Positions 42,305 through 50,341 of a DNA stretch of 64,000 nt are shown in pieces. The position numbers were made by a program, and so were the translations under genes. The DNA is from Flavobacteriales bacterium (GTDB taxonomy: Bacteria > Bacteroidota > Bacteroidia > Flavobacteriales_F > PHOS-HE28), in NCBI GenBank assembly GCA_020635695.1, contig JACJZH010000004.1:310001-374000 (forward strand). The letters are read 5' to 3'. Within the stretch, counting starts at the first letter, position 1; every line of letters begins with the position of its first letter. The notes under the pieces were generated by a model. It did no database searches, was not told where the DNA came from, and saw nothing but the letters and a program-made list of their open reading frames with translations.

Positions 42305-43615
42305 ATGGCCCGGCGCCGCGCTCGGCCCGCGTTCCCGGAGGTCCCTGCGGGCCTGCTGGAACGCATCGCCGGCCAGCTGCCACAAGGTGAACTTCCTGCT
42401 TTTCGCAGCTCGCTCGATGACGCACCCGTCGTGAGCATCAGGGTGAACCCTGCAAAGCATGGCGGCCCGGAGGGTGTGCAGGTCCCGTGGTGCACTTCCG
42501 GTCGCTACCTCAACGAACGTCCGGTCTTCACCTTGGACCCCCTGCTGCATGCAGGCGCCTACTACGTGCAGGAGGCCTCCTCGATGTTGGTGGAAGCCGC
42601 CTACCGCACCGCCTTCCCCGGCCGCGGTCCTTCCGTGGCCCTCGACCTCTGCGCCGCACCTGGAGGAAAGAGCACCCACCTGCGCTCCCTGCTGCCTGAG
42701 GGTGCCTTGCTGGTGTGCAACGAGGTGGACGCCCGTCGCCGTGCGGTCCTGGCCGAGAACCTGTGGAAGTGGGGGGGAACGAACGTGATGCTCACGGGCA
42801 GTCCTGCTGCCGACCTCCGGGCCATCCCCGGAACTTTCGGGCTGGTGCTGGTGGACGCACCCTGCTCGGGCGAAGGCCTCATGCGTCGTGGACCGGAGGC
42901 CAGGCGGCAATGGTCACCGGACCTGGTGGACCGTTGTGCGATCGTTCAGCAGGGTCTGCTCGACGATGCCTGGGCTTCGCTGGCTCCCGGTGGCACGCTG
43001 ATCTACAGCACCTGCACCTGGGCCCCGGAGGAGGACGAGCATCAAGTGGAGGCCCTGATCCAGCGGACCGGCGCCATGCCCTTGGAGGTACAGGTCCCCA
43101 CGGACTCCGGCTTCGCACGAGCCGGTCACGGTCTGCGCGCCTGGCCACATCGGGTGCTGGGGGAAGGCTTCTTCCTGGCCGCCCTCCGCAAGCCCGGCGT
43201 GTGTGAACAGGAAGGCGCCGAGGACCTCGAGGCCGGGGTGCTGGAGCACGAGGAACGCGCGTGGCTGATCGATGAGCGGATGAGGAACGAGGTGCACCGA
43301 CTGCTGCGGCTGCTGCGGGTGGACGCACCGGGCACACCGCTCTGGACCCGGGATCGCGACCGGACGGCCCCGCAGGCTGCCGCCGCCTTGTGCCCCGCAG
43401 CCGCCAGGTTGACGATCGACCACCTGCAGGCCGGGGTCCTGGCCGTGGACGAGGCCGAGGCACTGGCCTTCCTGCGTGGCGAGGTGCTGCGCTCCGGTGA
43501 AGCCCGAGGACCTGCCCTGGTGGAACATCGTGGACTTGGACTGGGTTGGGTGCACGGCGCCGGGGGGCGCTGGAACAACGGGCATCCCAAACCCTGGAGG
43601 ATCCGCATGCGCTGA
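42305..43615 (+). CDS. RsmB/RsmF-type RNA (cytosine-5) methyltransferase
   Basis: A 436-aa NOL1/NOP2/Sun family enzyme. Motif I is LDLCAAPGGKSTHLRSLL. The two conserved cysteines are in DAPCSGEGLMRR and YSTCTWAPEEDE. The C-terminal third (from about residue 300) resembles the RNA-binding extension of RsmF (YebU), with LGLGWVHGAGGRWNNGHPK near the end. It probably methylates 16S rRNA; the exact cytosine is not known. Confidence 0.92.
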   Translation: MARRRARPAFPEVPAGLLERIAGQLPQGELPAFRSSLDDAPVVSIRVNPAKHGGPEGVQVPWCTSGRYLNERPVFTLDPLLHAGAYYVQEASSMLVEAAYRTAFPGRGPSVALDLCAAPGGKSTHLRSLLPEGALLVCNEVDARRRAVLAENLWKWGGTNVMLTGSPAADLRAIPGTFGLVLVDAPCSGEGLMRRGPEARRQWSPDLVDRCAIVQQGLLDDAWASLAPGGTLIYSTCTWAPEEDEHQVEALIQRTGAMPLEVQVPTDSGFARAGHGLRAWPHRVLGEGFFLAALRKPGVCEQEGAEDLEAGVLEHEERAWLIDERMRNEVHRLLRLLRVDAPGTPLWTRDRDRTAPQAAAALCPAAARLTIDHLQAGVLAVDEAEALAFLRGEVLRSGEARGPALVEHRGLGLGWVHGAGGRWNNGHPKPWRIRMR

Positions 43616-43636
43616 GCGGCGGCTATCTTTCGGAAC

Positions 43637-43855
43637 ATGCCACCGAAACCTTTGGGGACGAATGCCAGCAATGGCAGGTTCCTGCTGCCGTTGTTCGTCG
43701 GGGTGGCCCGGATCGCCCCCCGAACGAGCGGAGGATCCCCGGACCGGGCCGATCGGTGGGCCGACCCATCGGTGGTGAACGTGAACTGCATCCCGCCTTG
43801 GCGGGGAACGAAAGCCGGCCATGGACCGCTTCCTCGATTGGTTCGAACGGCATAA
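43637..43855 (+). CDS. Possible small protein, overlapping the TonB-like gene
   Basis: A 72-codon frame starting MPPKPLGTNASNGRFLLPLF. I do not recognise it. It is listed because a TATCTTTC -7-like element (43624-43631) lies 5 bases before its ATG, the same arrangement as at confirmed genes here, and because no other gene occupies 43616-43820. It runs 35 bases into the start of the TonB-like gene. It may instead be a leader of that gene. Confidence 0.25.
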   Translation: MPPKPLGTNASNGRFLLPLFVGVARIAPRTSGGSPDRADRWADPSVVNVNCIPPWRGTKAGHGPLPRLVRTA

Positions 43856-44573
43856 GTACGGGGTCGTGGGCACCTTGGTGCTGCACACGCTGGTGCTCTT
43901 CACCCTGGCCAGCCGGCAACTGCGCACCGAACCCACCGAGGAGGAGTTCTCCGAGCTGCGGGTGGAGATGGCCCCTCCCATGACCGAGGACGAGTTCCGG
44001 GAGCTGGAGCAGCAGCTGGCGGAAGGACTGCCGGCGCAGGCCTTCGAAGAGGTCAAGTCCACGAGCAGCAACATCACCGCGGAACGCACCGTGGCACAGC
44101 GGCTGGACGCCGGCACCCGACAACGCATCGAGAGCGGTGTGGAGGAGGAGCTCAAGGCCATGGAACAGGCCGAGTTCGACCGGTTGGCCGAAGAACGCCG
44201 CGAACGGGGCGAAGAGATCGAGATGCCCGAGTTGGACCCCAGCAAATGGGACAAGGCCAATTACATGGAACAGGCCGAGGAGCCCGTGAAAGTGGAGGGT
44301 GCCACCGCGGTCTGGCACGACCTGAAGGACCGGGCCGAACGCAGGATCCACATCCCGGCCTACCTCTGCACAGGACAGGGACAGGTGGTCATCCGCGTTA
44401 CCGTGGATGCCGAAGGCCGGGTCCGTCGTGCGGAGGCCGATGCTTCCCGCAGCACCACCACCGACGGCTGCATGGTTGAACATGCGCTCTCGTCCGCCCA
44501 GGAGGCTCGGTTCGCCCCGCGGTCGGGGTCCGACCAGGAAGGTGCCATCTACTACCTGTTCATGCCCCAGTAG
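43821..44573 (+). CDS. TonB-like energy-transducing protein
   Basis: A 250-aa protein. A single membrane helix (KYGVVGTLVLHTLVLFTLAS) is followed by a long acidic, Glu-rich helical region (residues about 35-150) and a C-terminal TonB-type domain with GQVVIRVTVDAEGRVRRAE and a disulfide-capable Cys pair (LCTGQ, DGCMVE). It probably spans the periplasm and couples inner-membrane energy to outer-membrane transport. Pro-rich spacer typical of TonB is replaced by the Glu-rich helix, so a scaffolding role is also possible. Confidence 0.72.
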   Translation: MDRFLDWFERHKYGVVGTLVLHTLVLFTLASRQLRTEPTEEEFSELRVEMAPPMTEDEFRELEQQLAEGLPAQAFEEVKSTSSNITAERTVAQRLDAGTRQRIESGVEEELKAMEQAEFDRLAEERRERGEEIEMPELDPSKWDKANYMEQAEEPVKVEGATAVWHDLKDRAERRIHIPAYLCTGQGQVVIRVTVDAEGRVRRAEADASRSTTTDGCMVEHALSSAQEARFAPRSGSDQEGAIYYLFMPQ

Positions 44574-44587
44574 CGACAACTTGTCGC
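44573..44587. promoter_or_regulatory. Perfect 15-bp palindrome upstream of hsp20
   Basis: gcgacaa-c-ttgtcgc is perfectly palindromic, begins within the TAG stop of the TonB-like gene, and lies about 90 bases upstream of the Hsp20 start. A second partial copy (attgtcacatat) is 23 bases downstream. It could be an operator for the heat-shock gene or a small hairpin. Confidence 0.4.
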
Positions 44588-44679
44588 CCCGCCCAAGGCC
44601 ATTGGTGCCATATTGTCACATATCGATGTTCGGTATCCTGTTTGTCCGGTGGCGGCCAGAACCAATGACAACAACCACC

Positions 44680-45123
44680 ATGAGCATCGTGAAATACCGT
44701 CCGACCGGCTCGCTGATGAGCCCGTTCAACGCCTTCGTGAACAGCTTCTTCGGGGAGGACATCTCCCAGATCCTGGGGAGCGATGAAGTGCGCCGGCAAA
44801 TGCCCGGAGTGAACATCGTGGAACGCGACAGCGAGTTCGACCTGCAGTTGCTGGCCCCGGGGTTCAGCAAGGAGGACCTGAAGCTGGGCGTGGAGGACGA
44901 TGTGCTGACGATCAGCGCCGACAAGGAGACGAAGGAGCTTGCGGAGAACGAGCGCTACACGCGCAGGGAGTTCACCCACAGCAGCTTCCGCCGCAGTTTC
45001 CGCCTTCCGGAAGGCGTGGACCTCGAGCGCATCCAGGCCAGGCACGTGGACGGGGTGCTGCACGTGAGCATCCCGAAGGCCGAGCCCGCCAAGCCGCGCA
45101 CCAAGGCCATCGACATCGGCTGA
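44680..45123 (+). CDS. Small heat-shock protein, Hsp20 family
   Basis: A 147-aa ATP-independent chaperone. The alpha-crystallin domain covers residues about 38-135 (FDLQLLAPGFSKEDLKLGVE, FRRSFRLPEGVDLERIQARH, DGVLHVSIPK). The usual C-terminal IxI anchor appears as AIDIG. The ATG at 44680 gives the standard MSIVKYRPTG start; an in-frame ATG at 44665 would add MTTTT. It is followed by a strong terminator. Confidence 0.93.
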   Translation: MSIVKYRPTGSLMSPFNAFVNSFFGEDISQILGSDEVRRQMPGVNIVERDSEFDLQLLAPGFSKEDLKLGVEDDVLTISADKETKELAENERYTRREFTHSSFRRSFRLPEGVDLERIQARHVDGVLHVSIPKAEPAKPRTKAIDIG

Positions 45124-45137
45124 ACCTGGAATGCCTA

Positions 45138-45176
45138 AACGGAAAAGGGCCGCCCATGAGGCGGCCCTTTTCCGTT
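45138..45176. terminator. Bidirectional intrinsic terminator, 17-bp perfect stem
   Basis: A perfect 17-bp stem (45138-45154 with 45160-45176) and 5-base loop. The stem has A4 on the left and T4 on the right, so it works for hsp20 and for the convergent gene ending at 45189. Confidence 0.85.
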
Positions 45177-45188
45177 CAACCCGTCACC

Positions 45189-45896
45189 TCAATTGAAGTG
45201 CCTGCTGTTCCAATCATCGCGGCTGAAGCTCCCGAAGAAGGCGAACCAGCCGAACACGGTGAAGCTGGCACACACCATCGTGCACCAGAAGAAGAAAAGC
45301 ACCCGGTGCGCGCCCCACCAGCCGGCCTCCACGTCGGTGGTGATCAACCAATTGGGCATCACCATCGAGAGCAGCAGGGCGGCGGCCAGCACCATGGTGG
45401 CCAGGTGGACCACCGATCGGAACGGCCAGGCGACCAGGCCCCGCCAAGGGGACATGTCCCTACCCCACCGATGCACGAGGTAGTAGTGGTCCTCGCCAAC
45501 GGGGACGAAGAGCAGCGGATCGGCATCGCTGTCACACAGCTTGAACCTGGCCGCGGGCGCCAGGACCTTGAAACCACGCAGAGGACCCTCGGCCCGGGAT
45601 TCGAGTTGACGGATCCTGTAGATCGCTTCGTTGGGCAGCTCACCCTTGAAGAGCGACGCGTCCAGGAACCGCAAGCGGTACTTCATGCAGACCTCACGCA
45701 AGGCATCCACGTGGAACACGCGGTCCGGATCGGGCCTGGCGATCCGGTTCACATGGTGCCCACTGGCACTGTGCACCATGGCGCGCAACACGTCATCATG
45801 CCGCTGTTCGCGATCCAGGATGTGCATGACCTCGTTCAGCACATCGGCCTGCCCCAGCAGGATCTTCTCCATCCGTTCGCGGTCTTGCCTGATCAT
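45189..45896 (-). CDS. Hypothetical protein with two C-terminal membrane helices
   Basis: I do not recognise this 235-aa protein. The N-terminal 145 residues are soluble and mixed alpha/beta (GEDHYYLVHRWGRDMSPWRG near the end). Two membrane helices follow: VVHLATMVLAAALLLSMVM and VLFFFWCTMVCASFTVFGWF. Such an arrangement, with a cytoplasmic N-terminal domain and a C-terminal hairpin, recalls small ABC-associated or stress membrane proteins, but no family is clear. It converges on hsp20 across the terminator. Confidence 0.65.
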   Translation of the reverse strand: MIRQDRERMEKILLGQADVLNEVMHILDREQRHDDVLRAMVHSASGHHVNRIARPDPDRVFHVDALREVCMKYRLRFLDASLFKGELPNEAIYRIRQLESRAEGPLRGFKVLAPAARFKLCDSDADPLLFVPVGEDHYYLVHRWGRDMSPWRGLVAWPFRSVVHLATMVLAAALLLSMVMPNWLITTDVEAGWWGAHRVLFFFWCTMVCASFTVFGWFAFFGSFSRDDWNSRHFN

Positions 45897-45946
45897 CGTC
45901 GTGTACTACTTGTCCGTCGGGAGAACGTCGTACGGGTGGGGTTGGT

Positions 45947-46315
45947 TCAATCGTCCAATTCCACCTCCTGGGAGGCGTCCTCGTTCAGGGGCACCTCCTC
46001 CTCCATGGCGGGGGCATCCAAGGCCCGTGTGGAACGGACCTCCCGGTCAGGTTCCAGGACCCTGCACCTGGCGCTCACGTCAAGGGGTGCTCCATGACCA
46101 CCCTTCTCCACCACCACCGTCCAGACGGAATCGAATGGCACCACGAACCGGACGTCCCCCGCATCGTAGGTCCCTCCGAAATAGGTGTGTGTCCGACCCT
46201 GCTGATATCGCTTGTACTCCAGGGCCGTCATGAACTTCACCTTGGTCGAACGGTCCAGGTCCACATGCAGGATCTCCTTCTTCTTCGCCTGGAATTGTTT
46301 GTAGAGGTACTTCAT
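45947..46315 (-). CDS. DUF1883-domain protein
   Basis: A 122-aa protein. The body KVKFMTALEYKRYQQGRTHT, YFGGTYDAGDVRFVVP and WTVVVEKGG matches the DUF1883 pattern, a small beta-rich domain that in other bacteria is often fused to TIR domains. Here it stands alone, followed by an acidic tail (EEEVPLNEDASQEVELDD). A TATCTTTA -7-like element is at 46335-46342, 19 bases upstream. Function is unknown. Confidence 0.75.
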   Translation of the reverse strand: MKYLYKQFQAKKKEILHVDLDRSTKVKFMTALEYKRYQQGRTHTYFGGTYDAGDVRFVVPFDSVWTVVVEKGGHGAPLDVSARCRVLEPDREVRSTRALDAPAMEEEVPLNEDASQEVELDD

Positions 46316-46365
46316 GGGAGCGGCTCGATCAGGTTAAAGATAGTCAGAGCGGACGGCGGGGACGA

Positions 46366-47166
46366 TCACAACTTGATGCTCAGCACGGGAAAGGTCGTAT
46401 GGTTCACGATATCCTCCGTCAGGCTTCCGTTCACCACATGGAAGAAGCCCGTCCGACCGTGGGTGGCCATGGCGATCAGGTCCGCATCGATGCCCCGGGC
46501 GAAGTTCAGGATGCCTTCCTCGATGCTCAGGTCGTTGTAGATGGTGGCCGTGAACTTGCGCAGCTCATGCCGCTGCAGGAACGCATCGATCGCCCGATGG
46601 CTGTCCTCACTGCGCTCAAACGACTTCGGCGTGTTCACCTTGACCAGATGCACCTTGGGGTCGAACAGTTCAATGAGGGGGAGGAAGCGCTCGAACTTCT
46701 CGACGTCCGATGGCGAGAAGTTGGAGGCGTAGACCATGTCGCGGACCTCGAAGTCCTCCGCGTGATGCTTGATCACGAGCACCGGCATGGGAGCCATGCG
46801 CACGATCTTCTGCGTGTTGCTTCCCACAAGGCCGCGAAGACCCTGTGCGCCGTGCGACCCCATGACCACCAGGTCCGCATCGGCCAGACGCTCGTTGCGG
46901 AAGATCTCCGTGAGTCCCATCTGGCGGAGCATGAACTTCCTGAGCTCCACGCCTTCCAGGAACGGCAGCCGCGGCAGCATGTCGAACTTCTGCTCGATCT
47001 CCTCCCGGATCTTCTGGTTCTCCGTATGGAAATCCGTCAATTGCTCGTAGAGATGCACCACCTCGACGGTGGCACCGGACCTGCGCGCCAAGGTGGCCGC
47101 GACCCGGAGCGCATCGGTGGCACAGTCGGAGAAATCGTAGGGGACCAGGATGTTCTTCAGGCTCAT
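46366..47166 (-). CDS. Universal stress protein, tandem UspA domains
   Basis: A 266-aa protein with two Usp domains. Domain 1 opens with MSLKNILVPYDFSDCATDAL and has ATP-loop MGSHGAQGLRGLVGSNTQKI. Domain 2 ends with MATHGRTGFFHVVNGSLTED, again with the G-x2-G-x9-G-S/T pattern, then FPVLSIKL. Both ATP loops look intact, unlike in the other Usp at 32809. The Met at 47166 is the natural start. TACTTTTC at 47190-47197 is the likely -7 element. Confidence 0.92.
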   Translation of the reverse strand: MSLKNILVPYDFSDCATDALRVAATLARRSGATVEVVHLYEQLTDFHTENQKIREEIEQKFDMLPRLPFLEGVELRKFMLRQMGLTEIFRNERLADADLVVMGSHGAQGLRGLVGSNTQKIVRMAPMPVLVIKHHAEDFEVRDMVYASNFSPSDVEKFERFLPLIELFDPKVHLVKVNTPKSFERSEDSHRAIDAFLQRHELRKFTATIYNDLSIEEGILNFARGIDADLIAMATHGRTGFFHVVNGSLTEDIVNHTTFPVLSIKL

Positions 47167-47254
47167 GAGGGAACGGACTTGGACGATGGGAAAAGTACGA
47201 CCGGAGCACGGTGCTTGCAAGGAGGCAGGACAGGCCGCGACCGGCTGCGTTGGC

Positions 47255-47262
47255 TACCTTCG
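47255..47262 (+). promoter_or_regulatory. -7-like element TACCTTCG upstream of the SiaC-type gene
   Basis: One mismatch to TAnnTTTG, 9 bases before the ATG at 47272. Same spacing class as at other genes in the window. Confidence 0.45.
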
Positions 47263-47271
47263 GCGCTCGTC

Positions 47272-47655
47272 ATGAACACCCTGGACATCCCGGCGACACC
47301 CAAGACCCCGGCGGTCAGGCTGGAGCCAGGGGCGGGACTGCTCGCCATCGATGGATGCTCCGTACATGAGAACGCCGATGCGTTCTTCAGGCCCATCTAC
47401 CAGGAATTGACGCGGTATTCGGCATCGCCGGCCAGAGAGACGGTCCTGCAGGTGGCGCTCACCTACTTCAACTCGACCTCTGCCAAGTACCTGCTCGACA
47501 TCTTCCGCCTGCTGGAGGACCTTCACCGCGAAGGCAGGTCCAAGGTGAGGCTGGAATGGCGCTGTGCCTCCGATGACCTCGACATGCAGGAGGCCGGCAA
47601 CGACTACCGCCAGTTGCTGGAGTTCCCGGTGAAGGTGGTCTTGCGGCAGGTCTAG
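47272..47655 (+). CDS. SiaC-family regulatory phosphoprotein (DUF1987)
   Basis: A 127-aa protein. The family signature is clear: GCSVHENADAFFRPI, then LTYFNSTSAKYLLDIFRLLE with the Thr/Ser phosphorylation region, and LEWRCASDDLDMQEAGNDY. In Pseudomonas SiaC is switched by the SiaB kinase and SiaA phosphatase and controls a diguanylate cyclase. No siaA, siaB or GGDEF gene is near, so the partners must be elsewhere. Its stop shares the bases CTAG with the stop of the convergent gene. Confidence 0.85.
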   Translation: MNTLDIPATPKTPAVRLEPGAGLLAIDGCSVHENADAFFRPIYQELTRYSASPARETVLQVALTYFNSTSAKYLLDIFRLLEDLHREGRSKVRLEWRCASDDLDMQEAGNDYRQLLEFPVKVVLRQV

Positions 47656-48455
47656 CGACCCTCCCGAGGGAAGGCCTGGTCCCAGGCCGTGGCCGAGATC
47701 GCCTCGCCGTCCTTGAAATGGAACACGGCGCCCCACGGATGCCTGACCATCCGGTACACGGTGGTCTGCCCTCCCAGGGTCACCCTTCTTTCCAGCACCT
47801 CCGCTCTCCCTTCGCGGTAGCGGCGCTCCTCGGTCCCTTCCGCCGGTGTCGCACCGATCTCCTTGTCAGGGCCGGGTGTCCCCGTCACCGGGGCCACGAC
47901 CTTGGGCCTCGGCACTTCCGGCGACGGTTCCTTCGAGAGCTTGGCCTCTTCAGGTGGGGACGAGGCCGTGGACGGGACGACCGTTACCTCCGCAGCTCGC
48001 TCGATGGGTGGCTCAGGGGTCTCGGTGACCGCGACCGGCACGACCGCCCCGGGCTCCAGGGTCTCGGTGCCCTCCGCCGGCACGACCACCCCGGGTGCAG
48101 GAGCCAGGGCGCCGGTGGGAACCTCAGCAGGCCCCTGTTCCTCGGCCTGCTTGGCCAGCAAGGCCTGAAGGTCCTGGATCTTGACCTTGGGAAACACGTT
48201 GTAGGGGCGCATGCGCCGGGCCTCGAGATAGCGGTCCAGGGACTCCTCGTAACGACCGGAGCGGAACAGTTCCTCCGCCGTCCGCATGACCGCCTGGAAG
48301 GCCTCGTCACGGGGCGCCTCGGCGGCCTCCCGTTCAGCGATCCGGCTCCGTTCCTTGGCGGAAAGCTCCGGGAACTCCTGTGTGAGGCTTTCCTCGTCCT
48401 GGGCCTGGAACGTCCCGGACATCCCAAGAAGAAGCACGACCAGTACGGACCGCAT
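47652..48455 (-). CDS. Secreted Pro-rich protein of unknown function
   Basis: A 267-aa protein. Residues 1-19 are a signal peptide (MRSVLVVLLLGMSGTFQAQ). A TPR-like helical pair follows (TAEELFRSGRYEESLDRYLE and onwards). Residues about 105-215 are Pro/Glu/Val-rich and disordered. A C-terminal module reads ERRVTLGGQTTVYRMVRHPW. The closing module resembles short C-terminal segments of Bacteroidota TPR lipoproteins. The start at 48455 is supported by TACCTTGG (48463-48470). The frame is open above. Confidence 0.7.
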   Translation of the reverse strand: MRSVLVVLLLGMSGTFQAQDEESLTQEFPELSAKERSRIAEREAAEAPRDEAFQAVMRTAEELFRSGRYEESLDRYLEARRMRPYNVFPKVKIQDLQALLAKQAEEQGPAEVPTGALAPAPGVVVPAEGTETLEPGAVVPVAVTETPEPPIERAAEVTVVPSTASSPPEEAKLSKEPSPEVPRPKVVAPVTGTPGPDKEIGATPAEGTEERRYREGRAEVLERRVTLGGQTTVYRMVRHPWGAVFHFKDGEAISATAWDQAFPREGR

Positions 48456-48615
48456 CACCAGACCAAGGTACCCGGCCACGTGACCGGGCCGGAATGGGGC
48501 CCGATCCCGGGATGCACGATCCTTTGTTGAACGGAACATCACGCGCGTGCGTCCCTTACTTTTACGGGCCATCGCGCACGTTCGTTGCCTTCCTCCCGTT
48601 CAACCTCAAGGACCG

Positions 48616-49467
48616 ATGCATACCATGGCCGACCGGAAACTACTGCTGCTCACCGCCCTGGCACTCGCCACGGCCTGTCAGGACCCGAAGGAGACCGAGG
48701 TCTACCGCCAATTGGAGGAGGACCGCTCCGATGCGGTGAGCCTCGTCCAGGAGAAGGACTCCACGATCAACGCGCTGTTCGGGACCTTCAACCGCATCGG
48801 TGAGAACCTGCGCACCATCCGGGAAAAGCAGGGGCTGTTGGGCGCCAGTGGCGGGGAGACCGAACTGGACAAGGACATGGAGCAGCGCATCATGGACGAC
48901 CTCGGCAGCATCGATCAGTTGCTGGACGAGAACCGGGCGCTGATCGCTGAACTGCGCAGGGCCGCCAAGGCGAACGCCGGCAGCATGGCCGAACTGGAGC
49001 GCACCGTGGCCGACCTGGAGAAAGGGCTCAATGAGAAGAACGAGGAGATCACCATGCTCAAGGAGCAGCTGGCGAGCACCAACAGTTCGCTGGCGACGGT
49101 GATCGAGATGTACCGGGACCAGGAACAGCTGGCCAACCTTCAACGCAACGAATTGAACCGGGCCTTCTACGCGGTCGGGACCACCAAGGAGCTGCGGGAC
49201 AACGGTGTTCTGACCAAGGAAGGAGGGGTGGCCGGCATCGGTGGCGTGGACAAGCTGAACACCGCCGACCTGAACGAGACCTATTTCCAGGAGATCGACA
49301 TCACCAAGACCGCGGAGATCCCGGTCGCCGCGAAGAAGGCCGAACTCGCCACTTCACACCCCGCAGGGTCCTACGAATGGCAGGATGGCGCGGAACGGTT
49401 GGTCATCCTGGACCGCACCGCCTTCTGGAGCCTGTCGAAATACCTGGTGGTGGTGGTGGACCGCTGA
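48616..49467 (+). CDS. Coiled-coil lipoprotein
   Basis: A 283-aa protein (280 aa if ATG 48625 is used). The signal ends with a lipobox, LALATACQD, so Cys is lipidated. Residues about 25-185 are heptad-rich coiled coil (SMAELERTVADLEKGLNEK, EEITMLKEQLAST). A small C-terminal beta domain follows (WQDGAERLVILDRTAFWSLS). It likely sits on the periplasmic side or the outer membrane as a spacer or scaffold. TACTTTTA at 48557-48564 is the likely -7 element. Confidence 0.75.
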   Translation: MHTMADRKLLLLTALALATACQDPKETEVYRQLEEDRSDAVSLVQEKDSTINALFGTFNRIGENLRTIREKQGLLGASGGETELDKDMEQRIMDDLGSIDQLLDENRALIAELRRAAKANAGSMAELERTVADLEKGLNEKNEEITMLKEQLASTNSSLATVIEMYRDQEQLANLQRNELNRAFYAVGTTKELRDNGVLTKEGGVAGIGGVDKLNTADLNETYFQEIDITKTAEIPVAAKKAELATSHPAGSYEWQDGAERLVILDRTAFWSLSKYLVVVVDR

Positions 49468-49485
49468 GGTGGCCCACCTGCTGAC

Positions 49486-49896
49486 CTACTTGACCTGCTT
49501 GGTCTGCTCGACGTTGAACTGACGGGGGGCAGCGGTCCTGCCCTTGTCCTTGGCGGGTGCTTCCTCCGTCCTGCAAATACCCTTCAGGGCATCCTGCTCG
49601 ACCAGTTGATCGAAGCCTTTGACCTTCTCGGACCCCAGACCGGCCAGGTAGGCGCGCACCGTGGAGTTCACGACCGCCGCCAATTCCTCCGTGGTCGCCG
49701 TTCCGCCAGCCTCGACCTGAGCCGCCTGCATCCGCTTGACGACCATGGCACGCTGGTCCTCCTTGAGGCCGAGCTGCTCGCCGAGGAACTGGGCCTGCCG
49801 CTGCATGCAGGCTTCATCCATGCCGCCTTTCTGCGCTGACACGGCGAGCGTGAAGGTCGCCAGCACGGTGGCCAGCATGATCCGCTTGATCTTCAT
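49486..49896 (-). CDS. Small secreted helical protein, function unknown
   Basis: A 136-aa protein with a signal peptide (MKIKRIMLATVLATFTLAVS, cleaved near AQ). The mature part is helical and resembles a Spy/CpxP-like small periplasmic protein in shape (QFLGEQLGLKEDQRAMVVKR), with two Cys. The family is not certain. The Met at 49896 starts the signal peptide. TACCTTCG at 49916-49923 is the likely -7 element. Confidence 0.65.
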   Translation of the reverse strand: MKIKRIMLATVLATFTLAVSAQKGGMDEACMQRQAQFLGEQLGLKEDQRAMVVKRMQAAQVEAGGTATTEELAAVVNSTVRAYLAGLGSEKVKGFDQLVEQDALKGICRTEEAPAKDKGRTAAPRQFNVEQTKQVK

Positions 49897-49958
49897 GTTC
49901 AATGAGCTTGTCCTGCGAAGGTAGGCGAAGAAGGTGTCTCTCCGCAATGGGCCTCCGA

Positions 49959-50336
49959 CTACCTGTCGCCCCCTTCGGACGCCACCCGTCCAGGCCGCAG
50001 ACGGGGCCTTCCTTCCTCATCGAACCCTTTCCTGAGCTCGCGCTCGGTGAACCACCAGGCACCCGCGACCAACAGGACCAGCGCACCAAGCGACCACAGG
50101 GCACCTGCCGCTTCCTCCATCCCCAGCAGCCAGCAGCTCAGCCCCGTGTTCAGGACCAACCAGCCGGACCACCAGAGCAGTTCACCGAACAGGCGCTGGG
50201 CCGCGTTCCAAGCCTCGCGGCTCGCCTTGCTCCGTCGGGTGCGATGACCGAACCTGGCCTGCAACCAGGCCGGGCTGCGCGAACGAAAGCGCCAGGCGAA
50301 CAGCAGGAGGAGCAGACCGGGGACCAGGGTGATCAT
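49959..50336 (-). CDS. SdpI-family membrane protein
   Basis: A 125-aa protein with three helices. RSKASREAWNAAQRLFGELL is the characteristic loop of the SdpI/YhfL family (bacteriocin immunity-like proteins). Helices are LVPGLLLLLFAW, LLWWSGWLVLNTGLSCWLLG and ALWSLGALVLLVAGAWWF. The real role in Bacteroidota is unknown. It follows the SDR gene by 5 bases and is probably in its operon. Confidence 0.78.
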   Translation of the reverse strand: MITLVPGLLLLLFAWRFRSRSPAWLQARFGHRTRRSKASREAWNAAQRLFGELLWWSGWLVLNTGLSCWLLGMEEAAGALWSLGALVLLVAGAWWFTERELRKGFDEEGRPRLRPGRVASEGGDR

Positions 50337-50341
50337 GCCGT

